NCBI RefSeq assembly: GCF_027579695.1
Contig: NC_083587.1
Coordinates: forward strand, 3,451,001 to 3,515,000
Length of the DNA stretch: 64,000 nt
From: Neoarius graeffei
Lineage: Eukaryota; Chordata; Actinopteri; Siluriformes; Ariidae
Direction: 5' to 3'
Below, in pieces: positions 21,560-32,144 of this stretch. The notes below the pieces were generated by a model. The model made no database searches, was not told where the DNA came from, and saw nothing but the letters and a program-made list of their open reading frames with translations. The first letter of the stretch is position 1, and each line of letters starts with the position of its first letter. The position numbers and the translations under genes are program-made.

Positions 21560-21790
21560 GAGGCTGGGAGTCCATAGGCGGGCATTTTCGCAGTATTTGT
21601 CCAATAACCGTCTTGCATTTTGAGATTGAAAAGTGCATAGCTCCCAAATGCCATTGAAGTCCACTGAGGCTGGGAGTCCGTGGGACTCCGTGGGCAGGCG
21701 TGTTCACAGTATTTGTCCAATAACCGTATTGCATTTTGAGATTGAAAAGTGCAGAGCTCCTAAATGCCATTGAAGTCCACTGACGCTGCG
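21560..21790. repeat. tandem duplication inside the hAT element
   Basis: A unit of about 106-117 bp starting gaggctgggagtcc at 21560 recurs at 21666. Both copies contain 'caataaccgt.ttgcattttg' and end 'gccattgaagtccactga'. Confidence 0.8.
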
Positions 21791-22229
21791 CTGCATCGCA
21801 CTGTCACGAGGGGGAAAAACTCACGCACACATTAAAGTTATAAGGGAATGATTTCGCACTGTAGTGGGTTGAGCACATATATTTCTATGATTCTGGATCT
21901 GAAATAGCAATGTTATAAGGTTGGCTATAACATAAGCCTAGCGCAATTCATCCTACACGATGTTCGTCATTTTTAGAGGAGGCTGAGCCTCCCTCGTTGT
22001 CTTAGAGCAATCGCCCGTGGATGCTTCTCACATTGCTGCTTGGTTCACTCTTACCCCATACAGCACTTTGTACAAGACTCGTTGTTCACACTGACAAAGC
22101 TCGAAGCTTCTGACCATGGGCTGTGACCAGCAACCCTTTGAGAGAGGGAAAATTTTCTGACAGATAACATCTCCACTCAGTTCTGCATCACTCTTTCAGT
22201 GGTGCTTGGAACTTTGTGAACCCTTTAGA

Positions 22230-23400
22230 ATTTTCTATATTTCTGCATAAATATGACCGAAAACATCATCAGATTTTCACACAAGTCCTAAAAGTAGATA
22301 AAGAGAACCCAGTTAAACAAATGAGACAAACGTATTATACTTGGTCATTTATTTATTGAGGAAAATGATCCAATATTACATATCTGTCAGTGGCAAAAGT
22401 ATGTCAACCTTAGCTTTCAGTATCTGGTGTGACCCCCTTGTGCAGCAATAACTGCAACTAAACATTTCTGATAACTGTTGATCAGTCCTGCACACCGGCT
22501 TGGAGGAATTTTAGCCCATTCCTCCATACAGAACAGCTTCAACTCTGGGAAGTTGGTGGATTTCCTCATATGAACTGCTCGCTTCAGGTCCTTCCACAAC
22601 ATTTCCATTGGATTAAGGTCAGGACTTTGACTTGGCCATTCCAAAACATTAACTTTATTCTTTAACCATTCTTTGGTAGAACGACTTGTCTGCTTAGGTT
22701 CATTGTCATGCTGCATGACCAACCTTCTCTTGAGATTCAGTCCATGGACAGATGTCCTGACATTTTCCTTTAGAAATCGCTGGCATAATTCAGAATTCAT
22801 TGTTCCCTCAATGATGGCAAGCCGTGCTGGCCCAGATGCAGCAAAACAGGCCCAAACCATGATACTACCACCACCATGTTTCACAGATGGGATAAGGTCA
22901 TTAGGCTGGAATGCAGTGTTTTCCTTTCTCCAAACATAACGCTTCTCATTTAAACCAAAAAGTTCTATTTTGGTCTCATCCGTCCACAAAACATTTTTCC
23001 AATAGCCTTCTGGCTTGTCCATGTGATCTTTAGCAAACTGCAGATGAGCAACAATGTTCTTTTTGGAGATCAGTGGCTTTCTCCTTGCAACCCTGCTATG
23101 CACACCATTGTTGTTCAGTGTTCTCCTGATGGTGGACTCATGAACATTCGCCAATGTGAGAGAGGCCTTCAGTTGCTTAGGAGTTACCCTGGGGTCCTTT
23201 GTGACCTTGCCGACTATTACACATCTTGCTCTTGGAATGATCTTTGTTGTTTGACCACTCCTGGGGAGAGTAACAATGGTCTTGAATTTCCTCCATTTGT
23301 ACACAGTATGTCTGACTGTGGATTGATGGAGTCCAAACAATTTAGAGATGGTTTTGTAATCTTTTCCAGCCTGACTAAATAAAATAAAAAATAACAGCTA
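22230..23400 (-). mobile_element. Tc1-like transposon, duplicon A copy
   Basis: It contains the transposase frame at 22417-23340 with about 180 bp on the left that belong to the element (shared with copy B, including 'gtgacccccttgtgcagcaa'). Exact terminal repeats could not be fixed by eye. The second copy is at about 54270-55440. Confidence 0.75.
22417..23340 (-). CDS. Tc1-like transposase, near-complete frame
   Basis: The 307-codon open frame carries in order: a paired-type DNA-binding region (LHQSTVRHTVYKWRKF; VTPKQLKASLTLANVHEST), then WTDETKIELFGL with the first catalytic Asp (about residue 121), KHGGGSIMVWACFAASG, MQHDNEPKQTS with the second Asp, and QSPDLNPMEMLWKDLKRAV with the Glu. 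It ends GGHTRY. Tc1 transposases are about 340 residues. The track start is a TTG and the frame extends further upstream (SQAGKDYKTISK), so the N-terminus is probably lost or decayed. In this copy the usual DNDPKHT is DNEPKQT. It lacks a good start and is probably inactive. Confidence 0.85.
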   Translation of the reverse strand: MFGLHQSTVRHTVYKWRKFKTIVTLPRSGQTTKIIPRARCVIVGKVTKDPRVTPKQLKASLTLANVHESTIRRTLNNNGVHSRVARRKPLISKKNIVAHLQFAKDHMDKPEGYWKNVLWTDETKIELFGLNEKRYVWRKENTAFQPNDLIPSVKHGGGSIMVWACFAASGPARLAIIEGTMNSELCQRFLKENVRTSVHGLNLKRRLVMQHDNEPKQTSRSTKEWLKNKVNVLEWPSQSPDLNPMEMLWKDLKRAVHMRKSTNFPELKLFCMEEWAKIPPSRCAGLINSYQKCLVAVIAAQGGHTRY

Positions 23401-23473
23401 CTTTTCTGGAAAATGCCTGAGTTCTCACCAATGGTCTAAGCACTTCAAAGGTGGCCTTTACACATTAAGGCTG

Positions 23474-23545
23474 TCCCATATGGTCTCGTGGTCAGGATTT
23501 CTGGTTTTCACCCAGGTGGCCTGGGTTTGACTCCCGGTATGGGAA
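23474..23545 (+). pseudogene. tRNA-Glu(UUC)-like sequence, copy A
   Basis: The 72-nt sequence starts tcccatatggtctcgtgg and ends tcccggtatgggaa, closely following vertebrate tRNA-Glu. The acceptor arms pair (tcccata/tatggga), the anticodon loop is TTTTCAC (UUC) and the T stem is ctggg/cccgg. The T loop reads TTTGACT, a change of the box B C to T, and no T-run terminator follows. It is likely a retroposed or SINE-borne relic. The second copy is at 55514-55585. Confidence 0.65.
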
Positions 23546-25188
23546 TGTGTCTTTGTTGTGTCACTTAAGTTGCAAGTCACATGACCTTGAGTGAAATCTT
23601 CATTCTATAGGCTCTTGCTTTCATGAGTCCTTTTGGTGTCATGATGGGACAAGAAGTCTCATGACAGTGCAGAAGATTCCAGGATTCACTCTTGGCTTAC
23701 TCAGCTTATCTCTCTCTTACCCCATCTAAGATCCTGGGCCCGGCTTTTTGTTAACTCCAACAAAGGCTGTACTCTGAATCTGACCACAGCAGCCGGTGTT
23801 CAGTGTTACAGCTATTTTTTAACACCGTGGGCTCAAACCTGTACAGAGGGAGTGGGTAAGGGTCCGGGTTTTCACTACACCAGGCCAAATGGGTGCCAGT
23901 GCATCCAGCTGTTCTTCCAACATCTGATGTAGGGGTGGCTACCATGCCCATAACCATAGTAACCCTTTCACAGTACATTTTGAACACACCAATCTCTGTA
24001 CTCGACGCCATGTTCTATCTCTGGCCATTCTTCTGAATCCCTGTAACGGTATTGGGCAGAGATGATACCAGATACCAAATACAGTGACGTCACGACTGCT
24101 TTAAACCAGTGGCGGTACTGAAATTCTGTCTCTCTGGTGGTGGATTTCCTCTCTGGTGGTGGATTCCACACGTGAAAGAAAAGCCGTGCATTGGCGCTAC
24201 AGAAGGACAGAGAATGAAGAACCAGCTATTGATACCGGACTTTAGCCAAATTTCAATGTATTTGACCTTCGCAGAGTTGTAATAACAATTGAACTGGTTA
24301 GTTACTGCAGCCCACGCAGTGTTTCAAAGAGAAAAGGCGACTAGATTCCTTTTCCCTTTTTCAACGTCGATGAATTATAAACAAGATTCCTTCTAGATTA
24401 TCGGACAGCCAATGGGACACCGAGGATCTTCAGCTGACGAGCTGTAAGGAACAAAACCGTCTTCATCCTGGATCTGCATCCCGTGCTATCTTCAGAGATG
24501 GCACACTTCAATCGCTAACAAGAGCGATCACCCAAGTGAGGCTAGCATCTGGGCAAAACGTGTTAGTTTTTGCTTGCAGTTAGTTAATAGTGTTCTTTAT
24601 TTGAATTCATTTATGATTTAAATGTACACATTTTGATTCACATGAAAGACAGTCTTAGACCATGTGTTGTTTTATTTACTTTATTTATGATCTGTATTTA
24701 GTTATTTTGTGCATGCATTCTCTCTCTCTTTTTAACTCCATCCATTGTACTTCACTCCTCAACATTGGGATTTGAGTAGAATTTGGGTTTAAGGCCGAGC
24801 CAAGACTAGTTTGAACTACAGATTCCTTTGTTCAATTTCACACGCCCTCTCTGTGCTGACCATCCACCTTTTGGGCACGGCTGCATTCCATTCGCATTCC
24901 ACACACACACACACTCTCACATCCACACCCACCCACAAACCCATGGTTTCCCTATCACATTTTTAACATCCACTCACCCCTACACTGCAAACTTGGATAT
25001 AGCTTATTACTTCTGATCAACATTAGTGCCTTAGTTATCATCATATACACTACTGATTCTTATTTGTACATATTGTATCACCAGTTATATTGAACTATTC
25101 CTTGTCTGCTATCGTTGCTATATCTGATCAGTATTAGTTCGCTAATTCATGTCAGCTATTTCAATAAATGGTATCTTTGGAATAAACT
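23546..25188. repeat. unassigned conserved block of duplicon A
   Basis: The block matches 55586-57218 with few indels. It contains a 60-odd codon frame open in both copies (about 24395-24582 here; QLTSCKEQNRLHPGSAS), a small CA run (24900-24915) and two AATAAA signals near 25165-25185 directly before a (CT)n(TA)n tract. That ending suggests a retroposed transcript. No family is recognised. Confidence 0.5.
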
Positions 25189-25220
25189 CTCTCTCTCTCT
25201 CTTTATATATATATATATAT
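25189..25220. repeat. (CT)n(TA)n microsatellite at the right edge of duplicon A
   Basis: A short CT run followed by an AT run. Homology to duplicon B stops here. The next sequence is the 5' region of the I-like LINE. Confidence 0.9.
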
Positions 25221-25876
25221 TTGTCCTGGGTATGACGTTAAACTGCAACCGGTGATAGGGCCATGGTCCGGCTGTGGGGAGAGTGGAGTGACCCCTTAGC
25301 TATCACTACTCCAAGGCTCGCTCTGACCTGGAGTGACAGCACCTGTCAAGGGCCCCAACTATGGGTAAATAGTCTCACTGCCTTGTGAGTGCTAGGGATA
25401 GTGGAAGGCTCAGGAAGTAAACCCAGACAGAAAACTCGGAGCAGAGCCCCGTTAGGCAGTTTGACCTGGCTACCAGTCAACTCTTCCAGCAGCTCCTGCA
25501 GCCAAGTTTGTGGCAGATGTACTGCACTGCTTTCTTCTGGACCACATCAGCGAGGCCGAGAGGGGGGTCCTGACACTTGGGCAAATCAGGATCTCCATAA
25601 CCCTGCCCAGGTGTTTTGCATCATGGAGAGGTCACTCCATCTTTGTGGTTACAAGCCAGGGCACAATATGGGAGTCAGCAGTTACAGGTAATAAGTCCTA
25701 TTTCAATTGGCGTAGAAAAAGGACGCCACGGGCTGACTCCGACGGTGAGAGGAGCCGCCATGCTCCACTGATCAGCTACCGCCCACCTGAAGCTGGGCAG
25801 CCCCCAGTCAATAGGGTGCTGATCCGTCACGGTCTGCTGCTCCTTTGGGTGTAAGGGGCTTAGGGCGCTCGCGCTT

Positions 25877-27218
25877 GACAAGCAGGCCGATACTCAGCAC
25901 ACCTGCTCGCACAAAGCAAAGGAAGTCTCCAGCACTTCGTATAGCAAGCTGGAATGTTAGGACAATGTTAACAGGATTGTCAAATGACTTACAACTTATC
26001 AATTTCAACCGAAAAACAGCTGTCATTGATGCTGAACTTGCCAGAATAAATGTGGACATTGCTGCACTCCAAGAAACTAGACTTGCAAATGATGGCTCAT
26101 TACAAGAAAGCCAATACGCCTTCTTCTGGAAGGGGAAACACCAGGATGACAGACCTGAACACTGAGTTGGGTTCGCAGTAAGAACATCTCTCCTAACCAT
26201 GATAGAAGCACCTTCTGGCGGTACCGAACGGCTACTGTGACTTTGTCTAAACTCCACAAACGGTCCAGTAAACCTTGTGTCTGTCTATGCACCCACGCTT
26301 AAGTCCCCTACTGAGACAAAGGACAAGTTCTACAATGAGCTCGATGAGCTTATTAGTCAAATGTCTCCAACAGAGGACATCTACCTGCTTGGCGATTTCA
26401 ATGCCAGAGTTGGTGCTGAGCACGATGTCTGGCCGGCATGCATCGGCCACTTTGGAGTGGGCAAAATAAATGAAAACGGACAGAGACTTTTGGAACTATG
26501 TTGCGCCAGGAACTTATGTATAACAAATACTTATTTCCCAAACAAGGAAAAGCACAAAGTCTCCTGGATGCACCCCAGATCACATCGATGGCACCAGCTT
26601 GACCTCGTCATTACCAGAAAGAAAACCCTCCAAATGGTGCACAGCACACAGAGCTATCGCAGCGCTGACTGTGACTCTGATCATTCCCTTGTTATCAGCA
26701 AAATTGCGCTACAAGGAAGAAAACTGCTGCATCATGCGAGGCCTAGGAGTCTCCCAAGGATAAACACTGCCCGTACTAAAGATCTCATCTCATCTCATTA
26801 TCTCTAGCCGCTTTATCCTTCTACAGGGTCGCAGGCAAGCTGGAGCCTATCCCAGCTGACTACGGGCGAAAGGCGGGGTACACCCTGGACAAGTCGCCAG
26901 GTCATCACAGGGCTGACACATAGACACAGACAACCATTCACACTCACATTCACACCTATGGTCAATTTAGAGTCACCAGTTAACCTAACCTGCATGTCTT
27001 TGGACTGTGGGGGAAACCGGAGCACCCGGAGGAAACCCACGCGGACACGGGGAGAACATGCAAACTCCACACAGAAAGGCCCTCGCCAGGCCCGGGGGCT
27101 CGAACCCAGGACCTTCTTGCTGTGAGGCGACAGTGCTAACCACTACACCACCGTGCCGCCCCGTACTACAGATATTGACAGCAAAAACAAATTCCATTCC
27201 CTTATCAATGGCCTGAGA
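25877..27218 (+). pseudogene. APE-type endonuclease domain of the I-like LINE
   Basis: Motifs in order: ASWNVRTMLTG (Asn of the first motif, about 25945-25977), AALQETRLAN (catalytic Glu, about 26060-26090), VSVYAPT (26277 on), LLGDFNARVGAEH (Asp and Asn, about 26390-26420), QLDLVI (about 26597-26615) and DSDHSLVISKI (the terminal Asp-His pair, about 26675-26707). A TGA at 26163-26165 and further damage up to 26277 break the frame. The protein would nick target DNA to prime reverse transcription. Confidence 0.8.
26784..27160 (-). repeat. tRNA-derived SINE (family S) inside the I-like LINE
   Basis: A complete copy. The target ccgtacta.agat is duplicated at 26771-26783 and 27161-27173 with one mismatch. 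It interrupts the sequence just after the endonuclease domain. Confidence 0.9.
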
Positions 27219-27427
27219 ATTTGCTCCTCCTACTCAAGCGAGTAGGACGCTTCTTTGCTTTGCTCCTGCTTTCTTGATCTTTATTTCTATACTTTACTTT
27301 CTCATTTAATTTCCAGTATTTTTTCATTTTATTTTTCATCTTTATCAGCTTTTAATTTAATTTTAATTTAATTTCCACTATTTTTTCATTTTATTTTTCA
27401 TCTTTATAAGTTAGCTTTTAAAACAAA

Positions 27428-28839
27428 ATGCCAGGGGGCAAAAAATCCTGCAGAAAATGCATGGAACTAGAACAGAGGATTTCTATCCTGGAATCAAAGA
27501 TTGATGCTCTGCCAAAAACAGACGAATTAAAAGCAATATCTCAGGAAAGGAGTACAGAAACAGTGGCTGAGAATGCAGAGATTGCACTCCGACAGATGGC
27601 ATTGCAGATCGAGTGGATGAATTCATCGATCAAGCTGGGCAAAATGTGAGTACAGAAAACTGGCAAATGATGGGTGGCAAGCCCAAAAATAAAAACAGAA
27701 GAGTAATTACCTCAACACCAGCCCGTTCTACAAATTACAATAGGATTTACAATCCTATGGAAAATTCACAGCCCATAAGGCTTCAGAACAAATTTGAATG
27801 CCTCAGGGATGTGGAAGAGGATTTTTCAAGCAGACAAACACATAGTAAAAAGAGATCGCACCAAGATCGAAGAGCTGTGGGAAGAGGCAAAAAGCAGCTC
27901 GTAACACCACCTGATCCCACAACCCTTGTTCTTGGTGATTCCACTGTAAGAAATTTAAAAGGTCATGGGATGATTATTTGCTGCCTTCCAAATGCATCCA
28001 TCTCTGACACCAAAGACAGCATTTTGAAACTCATGTCCGAGTATAAAACTATCAAACGTATTGTTGTGCATGTGGGAGCAAATGATGTTTTCAGAGAACA
28101 GCTGTTTGTCCAAGATGATTTCAGAAAACTTTTTTCTGATCTTTATAAGACTGGAATACAATCTTTTATTAGTGGCCCACTCCCAGCGAGAGGAAGTTTT
28201 GCATTTTCTCGACTCTTCAGTCTTAACACCTGGATTGGAAAAACTTGTTTTTCATTTGGTATGAACTTCATAGACAATTTTAACCTTTTCTGGAATCACA
28301 GAGAATTCTTCAAGCCAAATAGCACTCAACTCAGCTGGATTGGAGCCAAGGTCTTAGTAGACCATTACAGACTTGCAATCTTTTCTCAGCCAGCATTGAG
28401 GAAAACAGTTGATAAGATGTCGCAGACGGACATAGTTACAAAAAACAATACCTCTGCAAAGCCAAAACAATCATCTTTGCAAGTCGTCATCAAGGACACA
28501 CAGACATCTGACCTACCAGACTGCCAAGATTCAAAGACAGACTGCCAAAAATCAGAGACAAACTGCCATACAAAGAACTCACCAATTTCTTGCTCTTCTG
28601 ACTTGACTGCACCATCTCCATCTCCCACACGCATGGATTTCCCAAATAGTATGCAGAGATTGCTGCAAATGGCTACACACTCTTTTTCCAGCCCAAATCT
28701 GTCACGACAAGCAGTGTACCCAGTTCATCAAAACTGTGTTCGCCCAGGACTTTCAGCTGGCTCACCATCTAATAGATACATGTCATCTCCAATCCTTTCA
28801 CCCTCAAACCAAATGGAACATTTAGAAAGTCTTGTTTGA
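27428..28839 (+). pseudogene. L2-2 ORF1: coiled coil plus SGNH/GDSL esterase-like domain
   Basis: The protein starts MPGGKKSCRKCMELEQRISI. A heptad-rich region of about 60 residues predicts a coiled coil and is followed by a basic linker. A frameshift near 27630-27650 moves the reading to the 27613-28839 frame. There, LVLGDSTVRNLKG (27927 on, with the GDS nucleophile block), HVGANDVF (28069 on, the GxND block) and a terminal block near GAKVLVDHY form an SGNH hydrolase pattern. Such esterase domains are known in ORF1 of CR1/L2 elements. A Ser/Pro-rich tail ends LESLV. The role is presumably RNA-particle or membrane association; substrate unknown. Confidence 0.8.
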
Positions 28840-29005
28840 TGTACTCTGGGTCCCTGCAAATGGGTGTAGTTTTGAAAACCAGCTGGGACCCAATATGCCT
28901 ATGCCATTCTCTATTCCTGTGTTGATAAGAAATAGAAAACATAGAGCACATTTAACCCAGGGGGTAAACCAATCTAATCTCCTTCCTGTTTTAAAACAAT
29001 ATTAG

Positions 29006-30532
29006 AGTGCACAAGCAGATATTACTTCTAGACTTTCTGTAAAGCTAGCTCTTCTGAACATTAGATCACTTTTAAACAAGTCATTTTTAATTAATGATCT
29101 TATCTGCAAACACAATCTTGATTTTTTGCTTCTAACTGAAACTTGGCTGGATCAAGCAAATAGTGCTACCACCCTTATTGAAGCAGCTCCCCCAAATTTT
29201 AATTTTTTGAATGTTACCTGACAAGGGAAAGGTGGAGGGATCGTAAATATATTCAAAGTTTCTTTTCAATGTAAACAATCCTCACTTGGTGATTTTACAT
29301 CCTTTGAACACTTATGTGCACTTGTTACATGCTCTCCTAACATATTATTATTAACTATTTATAGGCCTCCGAGACATTCAGCCAAAGTCTTTCTTGAAGA
29401 GTTTGGTGAACTATTGTCAGTCATTTGCTTAGAGTTTGATTGTCTTATTATATCTGGGGATTTTAACTTGCATGTAGATAATACTGAAAACACTTATGCC
29501 AAAGAACTACTTGCACTTATTGACAACTTCAACCTAGTACAACATGTACAGGGGCCGACCCACTCTCGTGGTCATACCCTTGACCTCGTCATCACAAAGG
29601 GTCTTACTGTTTCTACTACTGTTGTTGACCTGGCCTTATCTGATCATTTTTGTGTTTTCTCTGATGTTTCTATGTCTCCTCACATTCAGAACAGCTCAAC
29701 GACTATGGGTAGGAGAGTCATAAAAGACAACACATGTGCTCTCTTTGAGCAAGCTCTCTCTCAGAACTCAACCAAAATGTCAGACTCTGTAGATGATTTA
29801 CTGGAAATTTTTAATTTAAATATGACCCAAATTATGGATGATATTGCTCCATTCAAAATCAAAAGAGTCAATGATAAGCAGAAAGCACCATGGAAACAGT
29901 ACCCAGCTGTTAAACTGCTAAAGAGAGAATGTAGAAAGACTGAAAGAAAATGGCGCAAATCTAAACTTCACATCCATTATCAAAACCATAAAGAGACGCT
30001 TTGTAATTATAATTATGAAATTCGTAAAGCAAGACAGTCTTTCTTCTCCAACATCATAAACAGGAATATGAACAATGCCCGTGTGCTATTTTCAACAGTA
30101 GAGAAGCTAACTAATCCCCCACCACAATTAGCACCTGAACTTCTCTCAGTTAATAAATGCAATGAGTTTGCATCCTTCTTCAAAGGTAAAATTGATAAAA
30201 TACGGCAGAATATTTCTCATAATATATCTCAGTTGCAAAAAATTGAAAAACTGCAATCACCAATGACACAGATAGATAACTTCAACACAATGTCAGAATT
30301 TTGTTTAATTGATTATGAGACTCTTGAAAAAACTGTACAAAATCTCAGTTCCTCAACATCTAAATTGGACATTCTGCCCACCAACTTTTTTAAGTCTGTT
30401 CTTCATCTTATAATTACAGATGTGCTTCAAATTATAAATACATCCCTAGAGACTGGCGTTGTTCCTGTGTCCCTGAAAAAAGCCATTGTAAAGCCCCTAC
30501 TTAAAAAAATAATCTGGATCCTTCAGTATTAA
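29006..30532 (+). pseudogene. L2-2 ORF2 N-terminal part: APE endonuclease and linker
   Basis: Motifs in order: LALLNIRSLLNKS (29044 on), LLLTETWLDQ (29127 on), GKGGGIVNIF (29228 on), IYRPPRHSAK (29357 on), ISGDFNLHVDN (29452 on), GPTHSRGHTLDLVI (29550 on) and LSDHFCVFSDV (29635 on). All expected catalytic residues are visible. A TGA at 29219-29221 interrupts it where relatives have Arg, consistent with CGA to TGA. A basic linker (about 29870-30080) leads to the reverse transcriptase. A one-base shift in an A run near 30505 ends the frame at 30532. Confidence 0.85.
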
Positions 30533-31852
30533 ATAACTACAGGCCAATATCAAATTTATCATTCATCGGGAAAATCCTTGAAAAAATTGTCTTCAATCAA
30601 TTAACTGCCTTCTTGATATCAAACAGCCGTTTTGATAATTTTCAGTCAGGATTTCGTGCCAATCATAGCACTGAAATAGCGCTGATTAAAGTTATAAATG
30701 ATATACATCTTAATACTGATGCAGGCAAAACATCTGTCCTGGTATTACTGGACCTCAGTGCAGCTTTTGATACTGTTGATCACAACATACTGCTATATTG
30801 ACTTGAACACTGGGTTGGATTGACTGGTAAAGTTATCAATTGGTTAAATTCATACTTAAAAGATAGAAGCTTCTTTGTTACCATGGGAAATTGTTCCTCA
30901 ACATCAATGTCCTTGACCTGTGGTGTCCCCCAGGGGTCGATTCTTGGACCATTACTATTCAACCTTTATATGCTCCCACTTGGGCAAATTATCAATAACA
31001 ATTCAATTTTGTATCACTGCTATGCAGATGACACCCAAATTTATTTTGCTTTATCACCTAATGATTATGCCCCCCTTGAATGTCTCTACCAGTGTATCGA
31101 TCAAATCAACAACTGGATGTCACAAAATTTTCTTCAGCTGAACTCAGATAAAACAGAAGTAATTCTATTTGGAAAAAAAGATGAAAGACTCAGGATTACC
31201 ACTATTCTTGACACAAAAGGGATTAAAACTAAAGAAATGGTTAAAAATCTTGGTGTCTTCATTGACAGCGAGCTAAACTTTGACAGTCACATGAAAGCAA
31301 TCACTAAAACGGCATTTTATCACCTAAAAAACATTTCCAAACTAAGAGGACTTATGTCAAAAAATGATCTTGAAAAACTGATACATGCCTTCATCTCTAG
31401 TAGGGTTGATTACTGCAATGGCCTTTTTCACAGGCCTGCCAAAAAAGACCATCAAACGACTTCAGCTGGTTCAAAATGCAGCAGCCAGGGTTCTCACATG
31501 AACAAAAAGAACAGAGCACATTACTCCAATTCTAAGGTCCCTACACTGGCTTCCAGTAAGCTACAGAATTGACTTTAAAGCATTGCTGCTGGTGTACAAA
31601 TCTCTAAATGGTACAGGGCCCAATTACCTCTCTGATATGTTGCAGCGGCCTAACCCAATCAGATCTACCAGATTGCAGCAGAAAAATGTACTGCTAAAAC
31701 CTGTTGTTAAAACAAAGTGTGGTGAAGCAGCTTTTAGCTACTATGCAGTGCAGCTATGGAACCAACTGCCAGAGGACATCAAAAATGCTCCTGCTGTTGG
31801 CAGCTTCAAATCTAGGTTAAAGACCAAGCTGTTTTCAGATGCTTTCTGTTAA
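30510..31852 (+). pseudogene. L2-2 ORF2 C-terminal part: reverse transcriptase
   Basis: Order: NLSFIGKILEKIVFNQLTAF, then NFQSGFRANHSTEIALIKV, LVLLDLSAAFDTVDHNILL (motif A), GVPQGSILGPLLFNLYM (motif B), YHCYADDTQIYFA (motif C, YADD), QLNSDKTEVILFG and the thumb region SSRVDYCNGLF. The ending is LWNQLPEDI ... LKTKLFSDAFC. Breaks are a TGA at 30799-30801 (expected CGA), an extra T near 31425 and a TGA at 31499-31501 (expected CGA). The last frame is 31583-31852. Confidence 0.9.
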
Positions 31853-32144
31853 ATAATTAATATTGTCTTCTTTACATGTTTTATAATCTGTACTTTTACA
31901 ATCGCTGCATGTTTCAAATTTTACTTAACTTTTATTCTATTTTATTCTGGTGGGTTTTTTTCCCCCCTATTTGAACTTCTACTTCATTTTATTATTTTAT
32001 TTCTACTATTGTTTAATTCTTATTATATTTCTTATGTAATTTTATTCTCTATTGTTTACTGCTTTGCTTTTACTTCTGTAAAGCACATTGAACTGCCACT
32101 GTGTATGAAATGTGCTATATAAATAAACTTGCCTTGCCTTGAGA

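Larger units (their letters stand above)
20417..22019 (-). mobile_element. hAT element, internally deleted, with ZMYM-type N-terminal exon
   Basis: The insert is flanked by a perfect 8-bp duplication GATGCTTC (20409-20416 and 22020-22027). The site in duplicon B (near 54050) has this word once and no insert. The left end is cagtggcagctgg. The right end reverse-complements to cacgggcgattgc. Both ends carry GGGAGGCT-type subterminal words (about 20443-20450 and 21980-21992). An 8-bp duplication and CA-G-GG ends fit hAT. Only an N-terminal exon remains (see 21001-21204), so the element is non-autonomous. Confidence 0.85.
25221..27218 (+). mobile_element. I-like (Nimb-type?) LINE, 5' part
   Basis: About 0.6 kb of GC-richer leader precedes the endonuclease frame. 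The element is interrupted by a SINE at 26784 and by a 4.9-kb L2 at 27219. The 3' part resumes at 32145. The join is precise: GLR before the L2 and LARDVV after it give one continuous reading frame. The C-terminal zinc finger (CAGCGRDCHS...H..C) and endonuclease style suggest the I group, but the clade is not certain. Confidence 0.7.
27219..32139 (+). mobile_element. near-full-length L2 LINE (family L2-2) nested in the I-like LINE
   Basis: A T-rich 5' leader (27219-27427), ORF1 with an esterase-like domain, ORF2 with endonuclease and reverse transcriptase, and a 3' UTR ending gctatataaataaacttgcc, the end type of L2 elements. It sits between GGCCTGAGA (27210-27218) and TGAGACTGGCC (32140-32150), giving a short duplication TGAGA. 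Length is 4.9 kb. It is inactivated by three single-base frameshifts and at least three TGA codons. A diverged relative is at 57262-57820. Confidence 0.9.

Noticed and set aside
23751-24171. Minus-strand frames of 86 and 67 codons, also present in duplicon B
   Set aside because: Open in both copies, but the copies are recent duplicates, so conservation is not evidence of coding. No motif is present.
25808-26257. 149-codon minus-strand frame
   Set aside because: Antisense to the LINE endonuclease domain, which has clear motifs on the plus strand.
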